A stretch of 64,000 bases of DNA, taken from contig NZ_CP021912.1 in NCBI RefSeq assembly GCF_003264115.1, positions 1,967,001 through 2,031,000 of the forward strand, written 5' to 3'. Under the pieces are notes generated by a model that saw only the letters and a list, made by a program, of their open reading frames with translations, did not search any database and was not told where the DNA came from. The translations under genes and the position numbers were made by a program. Origin of the DNA: Erythrobacter sp. KY5. Its GTDB lineage: Bacteria; Pseudomonadota; Alphaproteobacteria; Sphingomonadales; Sphingomonadaceae. Positions within the stretch are counted from its first letter, which is position 1. Each line of letters starts with the position of its first letter. Positions 56,982 through 64,000 of this stretch are shown here, piece by piece.

Positions 56982-58292
56982 TTACCGTCCCGGATAGACC
57001 GGGAAGTCTGCGCAAAGCTTGGCGACTTCGCCGCGAACCTGCTCTTCGATTTGTGCATCGCCTTCGGGTCCATTCTTGGAAAGGCCATCGACTACGCGCG
57101 CGATCAGCTCTCCGACCTTGCGGAATTCGACCGGGCCAAAGCCGCGGGTGGTGCCCGCAGGCGTACCGAGACGGATGCCGCTCGTGACGAAAGGAGATCG
57201 GGTGTCGAAGGGAATGCCGTTCTTGTTGCAAGTCAGCCAGGCGCGGTCGAGACCTGCCTCTGCCGCCTTACCGGTCACGTCCTTGGCAGTCAGATCGACC
57301 AGCATCGAGTGGTTGTCGGTCCCGCCCGAGACGATGCGCAGCCCATTCTCTTCAAGGCTTGCAGCCAACGCGCGAGCGTTCTCAACTATGCGGTGCGCAT
57401 AGGTCTTGAACTCAGGCTGGAGAGCTTCGCGAAAGGCGACAGCCTTCGCCGCCACGACGTGCATCAGAGGACCGCCCTGAAGGCCGGGGAAAACCGCCAT
57501 ATTGAGCGGCTTGGTGTACTTTTCGTCGTTCCACAAGATGATGCCCGAACGCGGCCCGCGCAGGCTCTTGTGGGTTGTCGAGGTGACGATATCGCAATGC
57601 GGGAAGGGCGAGGGGTGCGCGCCGCCAGCGACGAGGCCCGAAATGTGGCTCATGTCGCAAAGGAGGATCGCGCCAACCTCGTCCGCAATTTCGCGGAATG
57701 CGGCAAAATCCCAGACGCGCGAATAGGCAGTGCCGCCGCAGATGATGAGCTTGGGGCTATGCTCGCGAGCGGTCGCGGCGACCGCTTCCATGTCGATAAG
57801 CTCGTCGCCTTCAGTGACGCCATAGCTGACCGGATTGAACCACTTGCCGCTCATGTTAACCGGCGAACCGTGAGTGAGGTGACCGCCCGAATTGAGGTCG
57901 AGACCCATGAAGGTGTCGCCCGGCTCAAGCATTGCCAAAAACACTGCCTGATTCATCTGGCTACCGCTGTTCGGCTGCACGTTGGCGAAGTTGCATCCGA
58001 ACAGCTGCTTTGCTCGTTCGATAGCGAGGGTTTCGACTACGTCAGCATAGTCGCAGCCGCCATAGTAACGCTTGCCCGGATAGCCCTCGGCATATTTGTT
58101 GGTGAAGACGCTACCGGTCGCCTCAAGCACCGCAGTCGAAGCGATGTTTTCAGAGGCGATAAGTTCGATCTTATCCTGCTGGCGCTTCAGCTCCTTTCCG
58201 ATTGCCTCGGCAATTTCAGGGTCGGACGTGGCAAGATCGTCATGCCAGAAACCGTGCATCGGATCGGTGGAATGGTCAGGCTGCGTGCTCAT
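56982..58292 (-). CDS. glyA: GlyA, serine hydroxymethyltransferase
   Basis: A PLP enzyme of 436 aa interconverting serine and glycine with one-carbon transfer to tetrahydrofolate. The PLP lysine is in [14 protein letters not shown]. The start [24 protein letters not shown] and [22 protein letters not shown] are conserved. The gene overlaps the rpiB 3' end by four bases, indicating coupling, and is followed by nrdR. Confidence 0.97.
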   Translation of the reverse strand: MSTQPDHSTDPMHGFWHDDLATSDPEIAEAIGKELKRQQDKIELIASENIASTAVLEATGSVFTNKYAEGYPGKRYYGGCDYADVVETLAIERAKQLFGCNFANVQPNSGSQMNQAVFLAMLEPGDTFMGLDLNSGGHLTHGSPVNMSGKWFNPVSYGVTEGDELIDMEAVAATAREHSPKLIICGGTAYSRVWDFAAFREIADEVGAILLCDMSHISGLVAGGAHPSPFPHCDIVTSTTHKSLRGPRSGIILWNDEKYTKPLNMAVFPGLQGGPLMHVVAAKAVAFREALQPEFKTYAHRIVENARALAASLEENGLRIVSGGTDNHSMLVDLTAKDVTGKAAEAGLDRAWLTCNKNGIPFDTRSPFVTSGIRLGTPAGTTRGFGPVEFRKVGELIARVVDGLSKNGPEGDAQIEEQVRGEVAKLCADFPVYPGR

Positions 58293-58768
58293 TGGTGGGT
58301 CTCGATATGGTCGGGAGAGGTCGGCGGATTACCGAGCTTGGCAACTCGGCGCTGGTGACGGCCGGCAGGATCGCCTTCGTCAGCAAATTCGGTGTTGAGA
58401 AACGTAGCTACGCAAGACTTCGCCATTTCGATGCCGGTCAGCCGCGCACCCAGTGCAATACAATTTGCATTGTTGTGCTCGCGGGCCAGCGCTGCCGAGA
58501 GCGGCTCTGATACGAGAGCGCAGCGAAGCGCCGGGTGACGATTGACGCTGATCGATATGCCGATACCAGAACCGCACAGCGCAATTCCGTACTGTGCGGT
58601 ACCGTCCGCCACGACTTCGGCCAGTTTGTATCCGTAGTCGGGATAATCGACGCTCTCCCCCTCATCCGGGCCGAGATCGGCGACTTCGTGGCCTTCGTCC
58701 ATCAACCATTCGGCCAGGCTTGCCTTGAGATCGGTGGCGGCGTGATCTGATGCAATGGCTATACGCAT
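58289..58768 (-). CDS. rpiB: RpiB, ribose-5-phosphate isomerase B
   Basis: A 159-aa isomerase. The start [22 protein letters not shown], the cysteine loop [24 protein letters not shown] and [15 protein letters not shown] are diagnostic. The C-terminus is longer than usual and rich in Arg and His. The ATG at 58768 is used; the open frame to 58924 lacks family sequence. It is coupled to glyA by a four-base overlap. Confidence 0.93.
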   Translation of the reverse strand: MRIAIASDHAATDLKASLAEWLMDEGHEVADLGPDEGESVDYPDYGYKLAEVVADGTAQYGIALCGSGIGISISVNRHPALRCALVSEPLSAALAREHNNANCIALGARLTGIEMAKSCVATFLNTEFADEGDPAGRHQRRVAKLGNPPTSPDHIETHQ

Positions 58769-58907
58769 TCGCGCTACATAGTCGTGGCAAGCCCGCGACT
58801 CCACCCCGCGCATGACGCTTTTCGACGTATCAGAGCGTCGAGATGCGGATTTGCCGCATCGAGCGGTCCGCCGGCCCCTTGTGCCATGGCACATAGTGAG
58901 CCATTTC

Positions 58908-59591
58908 ATGCCGATGCGCGTCATTTGGACTCTTCGACTTTGCGCCGCTCTCTCGATGCCAGCATGGGAGACCTTGGCGGCCGATCCCGGTACGCAGGCT
59001 GAACGTGTATCGCGCGCGTCATCGCTCGAACAGGGCTACGGTGCGGTCGTCATCTCAATTCGCAGCGAGATCTATCTCGATGAGCCGCTGGATGTCTTTT
59101 TCCTACGCGAGGGGGGTGATGTTTCGACGAACGACGATGTTGTCCGGTTCGAACGAAAGCAGGGCTTGATCGCCTTCGGGAACGACACACTCAAATACAA
59201 GGTGCGCGCTTATCAGATACCGCCCGGAACCTATCGTCTGGTTGCTCACGGAATGGAGTGCCCGAAAGTTCCCGCCGAAGACGAACGTTGTTTGATTGAT
59301 GCGCCCGGGCTCTTCGGGCGTGAGGAAATCTCTCGCCCAAGTCGCGGATATGGCGGGCTTGCCCCGACATTCGAGGTAAGGGCGGGCGCTGTCACTTTCG
59401 CAGGCGATTTCGCGCTGACATCGCGCAACACCATCGAATGGTCCGAACTGCCGGATGAAGAGCTTCGCGCGGTGCAGCGGCGCTTCTCAAGTCTTGCGCA
59501 AGCCCCGGAGCCGACCATTCCGGAGCAATTCCGGTTGAAATACGGGCTGTTCCCGCGCAGTTATGAGGATGACTTGAACCGGCGTTACTAA
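58908..59591 (+). CDS. Secreted hypothetical protein
   Basis: An unrecognised protein of about 227 aa. A short signal-like N-terminus (VIWTLRLCAALSMPAWETLAA) precedes a soluble part with beta-rich stretches such as YGAVVISIRSEIYLDEPLDVFFLREGG, YKVRAYQIPPGTYRLVAHGMECP and VRAGAVTFAGDFALTS. The two cysteines in MECP...RCL may pair. The pattern resembles small envelope proteins with an immunoglobulin-like strand arrangement, but this is only an impression. The ATG at 58914 is an alternative start. Confidence 0.6.
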   Translation: MPMRVIWTLRLCAALSMPAWETLAADPGTQAERVSRASSLEQGYGAVVISIRSEIYLDEPLDVFFLREGGDVSTNDDVVRFERKQGLIAFGNDTLKYKVRAYQIPPGTYRLVAHGMECPKVPAEDERCLIDAPGLFGREEISRPSRGYGGLAPTFEVRAGAVTFAGDFALTSRNTIEWSELPDEELRAVQRRFSSLAQAPEPTIPEQFRLKYGLFPRSYEDDLNRRY

Positions 59592-59601
59592 GGCTGCCCG
59601 G

Positions 59602-60243
59602 TTATTTCGCCTTTTTGGCTTTCTTGACTGCCTTGTTCAGCCACTTCCACAGGGCCTCGATCTCCTTTGCCGCTTTGCCCTCCGGATCGATTTCCGCTGC
59701 GGTCTCTCCCTTGGCAGAGGAGCGGTGAAACGCTGCACGATCCCCCAGTTCGACCGGGCACACTGCAAGCTTCATGTCTTTCGCGGTGCTTTTCGCTTCC
59801 TCGGTCAAGACTGTAGCCCCTGAAGGAACGGCGTTGAGGACCACAAAGGCGGGCGTTTCTGCGAAACTGACGAGATCTGCGATCGGCTCGAGCGCGGCCA
59901 GATCAAAGGCGCGGGGCTTGGTCGGGATAAGGACGATATCGGCCGCCTTGATCGCTTCGCGCGCGGCGGCATCGGCATGGGGCGGTGTGTCGATGACGAT
60001 AAAGTCGACGCCGTTCTTCTTGGCGCTCTCAATCGTGCGTGTGAGACGGGCGGGGGGAGCGGTGACCACGACCGGAAGAAAGTCCCCGCGCCAATCGCTC
60101 CAAGTGGCGGCGGTTGCTTGCGGATCGGTGTCGATCACACAGCTTTCATGCTTCGCCACAGCGGCGCGCGTTGCAAGGTGAACCGCGAGGGTGGTTTTTC
60201 CCGAGCCGCCCTTCTGGCTGGCGATTGCGATAATTGTCGTCAT
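59602..60243 (-). CDS. Orphan ParA-family ATPase
   Basis: A 213-aa ParA/MinD-type ATPase. The deviant Walker A is ASQKGGSGKTTLAVHLA, motif 2 is FIVIDTPPHADA, and DTDPQATAATWSDWR follows strand 2. The length matches small plasmid-type ParA (ParA family partition ATPase) proteins without a DNA-binding N-terminus. No parB-like gene or centromere repeat is adjacent, and the C-terminus is lysine-rich (KAVKKAKKAK), perhaps for nucleoid binding. The ATG at 60243 begins strand 1. Confidence 0.85.
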   Translation of the reverse strand: MTTIIAIASQKGGSGKTTLAVHLATRAAVAKHESCVIDTDPQATAATWSDWRGDFLPVVVTAPPARLTRTIESAKKNGVDFIVIDTPPHADAAAREAIKAADIVLIPTKPRAFDLAALEPIADLVSFAETPAFVVLNAVPSGATVLTEEAKSTAKDMKLAVCPVELGDRAAFHRSSAKGETAAEIDPEGKAAKEIEALWKWLNKAVKKAKKAK

Positions 60244-60371
60244 GCACGAACCCCGAATTGCTGCGCTGCACAATAGTTAGAGCAAACGGGTGCACTTGGC
60301 GAGAGCCAGTTTCCACAGACGAACAGCGAGCGTTGCGGCAGGGCGCCAGAAAAGGCCGGCTTTGACGAATA

Positions 60372-60412
60372 CGAAAGCTGCCTCGAAACGGAGTGTCGCG
60401 AGGCAGCCTTTC
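60372..60412 (-). terminator. Likely terminator of rpoD
   Basis: GCTGCCTCG (60377-60385) and CGAGGCAGC (60399-60407) form a perfect 9-bp stem with a 13-base loop, ten bases after the rpoD stop. Only three Ts follow on the minus strand, so termination strength is uncertain. Confidence 0.6.
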
Positions 60413-60416
60413 GTGA

Positions 60417-62441
60417 TTACTGATCGAGGAAAGAACGCATCTTTCGGCTGCGGCTCGGGTGCTTGAGCTTGCGCAGCGCTTTGGCTTCGATCTGACGGAT
60501 ACGTTCGCGCGTCACCGAGAACTGCTGACCGACCTCTTCTAGAGTGTGGTCGGTGTTCATCCCGATGCCGAAACGCATACGCAGCACGCGCTCTTCACGC
60601 GGGGTGAGTGATGCAAGGACGCGGGTGACGGTTTCCTTGAGGTTTGCCTGAATCGCGGCATCGACCGGGATCACGGCGTTTTTGTCCTCGATGAAATCGC
60701 CCAGATGCGAATCTTCCTCGTCGCCGATGGGCGTTTCGAGGCTGATCGGTTCCTTGGCGATCTTCATCACCTTGCGCACTTTCTCAAGCGGCATCGAAAG
60801 ACGCGCGGCCATCTCTTCCGGGGTCGGCTCGCGGCCTTCCTCGTGGAGGAACTGGCGCGAGGTGCGAACAAGCTTGTTGATCGTCTCGATCATGTGGACC
60901 GGAATACGGATCGTGCGCGCCTGGTCCGCGATCGAGCGGGTTATGGCCTGACGGATCCACCATGTCGCGTAGGTCGAGAATTTATAGCCGCGGCGGTACT
61001 CGAATTTGTCGACCGCTTTCATGAGGCCGATATTGCCTTCCTGAATGAGGTCAAGGAACTGCAACCCGCGGTTGGTGTATTTCTTCGCGATGGAAATCAC
61101 GAGGCGCAGGTTCGCCTCGACCATTTCCTTCTTCGCGATACGCGCTTCGCGCTCGCCTTTTTGCACCATGTTGACGATGCGGCGAAATTCGGGAAGCGCC
61201 ATGCCGGTTTGTGCGGCGATGTCGGCGATCTCGGTGCGGATACGCTCGATCGCGTCCTCTTCCTTCTCGGCGAAGGCGGCCCACTTCTTGTCTTTCTTGG
61301 CGTTCGCAGCAATCCAGCCGTCGTCAAGCTCGTTGCCGACATACGACTTTAGGAAGTCGATACGCTTGATCTTGTGACGTTCGGCAAGTCGCAGCATCTG
61401 ACCGCCCAAGGCGGTCAGGCGGCGATTGAAGGCGTAGAGGTTATCGACCAGGAATTCGATCTTGGTCGCGTGGAACTGGACGCTTTCGACCTCGGCGGTC
61501 AGCTCTTCAGAGAGCTTCTCGTACTTGTTTTCCTTTGCCTTCGGGAATTCGTTACCTGCCGCGAGCGTTTCAACGCGTTCTGCCTGCAATTTTTCGAATG
61601 TCTTGAAGAGCTTGGTGATGCGAGCGAAGCGCTCAATCGCATCAGGTTTCAGGGCAGCTTCCATCTGAGCGAGGCTGAGAGTGTTGTCTTCCTCTTCCTC
61701 GTCTTCCTTTTTGGAAGAACCTTCCTCACCGTCTTCACCCTCTTCGCTCTCATCCGAATCGTCGTCGTCATCGTCGCGAATGGTCGGACCGGCGGTCTCT
61801 TCTGAGATCTCACCGTCATCGTCTTCGTTCTCTTCCTCCATCTTGTCAGGCGGAGGTTCCTTCGAAAGCATCGCGTCAAGATCGAGAATCTCGCGCAGCT
61901 GCATGTCTTCGGAATTGAGCGCTTCGGACCACTGAATGATCGCGTGGAAAGTGATCGGGCTTTCGCAAAGGCCCATGATCATCATGTCGCGGCCAGCTTC
62001 GATACGCTTGGCGATAGCGATTTCGCCCTCGCGGCTGAGCAGCTCTACCGCGCCCATTTCGCGCAGATACATGCGCACCGGGTCATCGGTGCGTTCACCG
62101 GTGCCGGTCTTTTTCGCGGCAGGCTTGGCAGCGGCCTTGGTGTCTTTCTTCTTTTCGGCTTCGCCTTCGACCGACATTTCCTCGACTTCGGCTTCCTGCT
62201 CGGCCTCGGCCTCGGCTTCCTCGTCGTTCTCGACGATCTGAACGCCCATTTCGGAAAGCGCTGTCTGGATGTCTTCGATCTGGTCGGGGCTCATCTCGCC
62301 CGATGGCAAGGCGGCGTTGAGCTCATCATATGTGATGTACCCCTTTTTCTTTGCCTTGCTCATAAGCTTCTTAACGGAAGCTTCGTTGAGATCGATCAGC
62401 GGTGCGTCGTCTTTGTCGGCGGCTTTAGCAGTCGAGGCCAT
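60417..62441 (-). CDS. rpoD: RpoD, primary sigma factor sigma-70
   Basis: The housekeeping sigma factor, 674 aa. Region 1.1 is at the N-terminus ([23 protein letters not shown]). A long acidic non-conserved insert spans about residues 195-255. Region 2 is [57 protein letters not shown], written here in part as the -10 recognition segment, and region 4.2 is [25 protein letters not shown]. It lies 72 bases downstream of dnaG, the usual dnaG-rpoD order. Confidence 0.97.
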   Translation of the reverse strand: MASTAKAADKDDAPLIDLNEASVKKLMSKAKKKGYITYDELNAALPSGEMSPDQIEDIQTALSEMGVQIVENDEEAEAEAEQEAEVEEMSVEGEAEKKKDTKAAAKPAAKKTGTGERTDDPVRMYLREMGAVELLSREGEIAIAKRIEAGRDMMIMGLCESPITFHAIIQWSEALNSEDMQLREILDLDAMLSKEPPPDKMEEENEDDDGEISEETAGPTIRDDDDDDSDESEEGEDGEEGSSKKEDEEEEDNTLSLAQMEAALKPDAIERFARITKLFKTFEKLQAERVETLAAGNEFPKAKENKYEKLSEELTAEVESVQFHATKIEFLVDNLYAFNRRLTALGGQMLRLAERHKIKRIDFLKSYVGNELDDGWIAANAKKDKKWAAFAEKEEDAIERIRTEIADIAAQTGMALPEFRRIVNMVQKGEREARIAKKEMVEANLRLVISIAKKYTNRGLQFLDLIQEGNIGLMKAVDKFEYRRGYKFSTYATWWIRQAITRSIADQARTIRIPVHMIETINKLVRTSRQFLHEEGREPTPEEMAARLSMPLEKVRKVMKIAKEPISLETPIGDEEDSHLGDFIEDKNAVIPVDAAIQANLKETVTRVLASLTPREERVLRMRFGIGMNTDHTLEEVGQQFSVTRERIRQIEAKALRKLKHPSRSRKMRSFLDQ

Positions 62442-62513
62442 ACAAATCTGTCAATCCATTATCCGGCAACCTCGTTTGAGTGAGGCCGCGTAAGGTTTAA
62501 TCCCACGCCAGCG

Positions 62514-64000
62514 TCAGTCGCTGGCCCAATCCTGTTCAGCCGGACTACCGGCCTTTTTGCGCCCGAAGGCTTTCAGACGCTCTTCAACTGTCGTGAGCTG
62601 TTCTCGCAAGCGCGCCTGTTCAGCAAAGGAACCCTCAGGATCCTCATCAAACCGGGCTATCGTCGCCGCCATAGCGGCTTCGAGCGCCGGCTTTTGCGCC
62701 AAGAGCGACACAGCTTCGGCCAATTCCTCGCGCGCTTCACCGGGTGGTGTGCCTTCTCTGAGGAAGGCGAAACGTTGGTCTTCCGGTGGGGCAGGATAGC
62801 CTTGCCGGTCAGATATGGCGCTTGGTGCCTGCGAATCAAGCGTTTCTGACAATTCAATCAACGATTCGATTGCAGGTGCGGCTTCTGGGTCAAGCCTGGC
62901 CAAACGGGTTAGCGCTTCGGAATGGCGCTCGATCTCTTCCGGGAAGCGGACCAGTCCGGCAATTACAGCGGACTGCAGACTTGCTCGCTGACCGCCTCCC
63001 ATAGCGCGTTGCAACGTGGACCTGGCTTCTGGGGAAAGGCCCTTTTGTGTGGCTTTGAAGCTCTGCCAGGTGCCTTTCTGTTGTCGCTGGCGGGGTTCGC
63101 GCGGGGGAAACGCAAATGCTGAAAATCGGTCGAGCAATTCGCGGCGATACAGTGCCTGGATGTCTCGATCCTCGATCGTATCGACATGCGCCATCAAGCG
63201 CGCCTTTAGACCAGCTTTCGATTCCGGACTGCTGAGCGGCTGAGCGTGGCGTTCCGCATCCCAGAGGAAATCGAGCAGGCTGGCAGGCTGCGCGAGCAGC
63301 TTTTCCATCGCTCCTCCGCCCTTTTCCTTGATAAGGTCATCAGGATCGAGACCGCTTGGCAAAGTGACAATGCCGAGCGAGCGCATGGGCGCGAGCATTG
63401 GCAGAGCCCGGCTGATAGCGCGCATCGCGGCCTTCTGTCCCGCTGCATCGCCATCGAAGCAAAGCACCGGAACCTCGACCATTCGCCACAGCATCTCGAG
63501 CTGCATCTCGGTGAGCGCGGTGCCCATCGGGGCGACCGCGTCCTCGAACCCGGCCTGGGCCAGCGCGACGACGTCCATATAGCCTTCGACGACTATGACC
63601 CGTCCCGATTGGCGCGAAGCGGGCGCGGCGCGGTGAATGTTGTAGAGGTTGCGCCCCTTGTCGAAGAGCGGCGTGTCGGGCGAGTTCAGGTATTTCGCCA
63701 CGCCCTCGCGCTTACCGAGGATACGCCCGCCAAACGCAATCACCCTACCGCGAGCGTCTTGGATCGGCAGCATGACGCGGCCGCGAAAGCGGTCGTAGGT
63801 CGTGCCGTCATCGGTGCGGATGCGCATGCCGGTTTCGACGAGCATCTGGTCTTCGAAACGGGGAAGGGCATTGGGGAGAGCTTGCTTGCTCTCTGGCGCG
63901 TAACCAAAGCCGAATTCGCGCAGCGTTTCCGGTTTAAGCCCACGCTTCTTGAGATAGTCGAGCGCCTCTCGCCCGACTTCCTCACGCAAGTTTTGAACGA
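62514..64000 (-). CDS. dnaG: DnaG, DNA primase (5' end outside the window)
   Basis: A partial gene: the frame runs to the last base of the window without a credible start, and the N-terminal zinc-binding domain is missing. The visible 495 residues begin within the catalytic core (REEVGREALDYLKKRGLKPETL). The TOPRIM domain has VVEGYMDVVALAQAGFEDAVAPMG and LCFDGDAAGQKAA. The C-terminal helicase-binding part is less conserved. It makes RNA primers for replication and is followed by rpoD. Confidence 0.95.
   Translation of the reverse strand, partial: VQNLREEVGREALDYLKKRGLKPETLREFGFGYAPESKQALPNALPRFEDQMLVETGMRIRTDDGTTYDRFRGRVMLPIQDARGRVIAFGGRILGKREGVAKYLNSPDTPLFDKGRNLYNIHRAAPASRQSGRVIVVEGYMDVVALAQAGFEDAVAPMGTALTEMQLEMLWRMVEVPVLCFDGDAAGQKAAMRAISRALPMLAPMRSLGIVTLPSGLDPDDLIKEKGGGAMEKLLAQPASLLDFLWDAERHAQPLSSPESKAGLKARLMAHVDTIEDRDIQALYRRELLDRFSAFAFPPREPRQRQQKGTWQSFKATQKGLSPEARSTLQRAMGGGQRASLQSAVIAGLVRFPEEIERHSEALTRLARLDPEAAPAIESLIELSETLDSQAPSAISDRQGYPAPPEDQRFAFLREGTPPGEAREELAEAVSLLAQKPALEAAMAATIARFDEDPEGSFAEQARLREQLTTVEERLKAFGRKKAGSPAEQDWASD

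Noticed and set aside
57051..58358. A 435-codon plus-strand frame opposite glyA
   Set aside because: It is antisense to an unambiguous glyA gene and reads as non-protein-like sequence.
61680..61860. Acidic low-complexity stretch in RpoD as a sign of fusion or insertion
   Set aside because: Acidic non-conserved inserts between regions 1.2 and 2 are normal in primary sigma factors of this group.

Overview
The window looks like ordinary chromosome from an alphaproteobacterium, most likely Sphingomonadales and probably an Erythrobacteraceae-type organism. This is inferred from the protein families and gene orders (imuA-imuB with dnaE2, the phoR-pst-phoB block, COQ4-type ubiquinone genes, long PstA/PstC) and from alphaproteobacterial GAAC-N7-GAAC LexA boxes. 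No phage, transposon, plasmid backbone or CRISPR array is visible.

Layout. 1-9.2 kb: a DNA-damage mutagenesis island. imuA-imuB lie behind one LexA box. After a PilZ gene, a second LexA box precedes a translationally coupled trio: a radical-SAM protein, a DUF4130-UdgX fusion and error-prone polymerase DnaE2. 9.2-16.3 kb: an extensin-like gene, then a phosphate block on the minus strand (phoR, pstC, pstA, pstB, phoU, phoB) without pstS. 16.4-23.2 kb: tRNA-Glu, recJ, a flavodoxin-like protein, an unknown protein paired with an AHH/HNH nuclease, nitronate monooxygenase, an amidohydrolase and a small ORF. 23.2-32.6 kb: branched-chain amino-acid synthesis (leuA; ilvB-ilvH-ilvC) with two small lipoproteins, a DUF4329 protein and a 2-hydroxyacid oxidase. 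Both leuA and ilvB have candidate attenuation leader peptides; the ilvB one is very clear.

32.6-43.9 kb: miaA, serB, a large acyltransferase, two COQ4 paralogues around a nitroreductase and sharing an operator-like palindrome, an MFS exporter, purL and small membrane proteins. 43.9-53.8 kb: xseB, ispA, coaD, a cyclophilin, queA, an ABC-2 exporter, an outer-membrane barrel, tgt (with a degenerate zinc site), an S9 peptidase and chorismate mutase. 53.8-64 kb: an NAD(P)H oxidoreductase, rpsD, the rpiB-glyA-nrdR-trmJ run, a secreted unknown, an orphan ParA, rpoD, and dnaG cut by the window edge.

The most notable signals are four. First, an SOS island in which both LexA boxes sit at the same spacing on predicted leaderless promoters, one driving UdgX (a uracil-DNA crosslinking protein) together with an error-prone polymerase. 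Second, the ilv and leu attenuators. Third, the duplicated coq4 genes with a common operator. Fourth, a tRNA-guanine transglycosylase that has lost two of its three zinc cysteines. All functional calls are made by reading motifs, without database searches.
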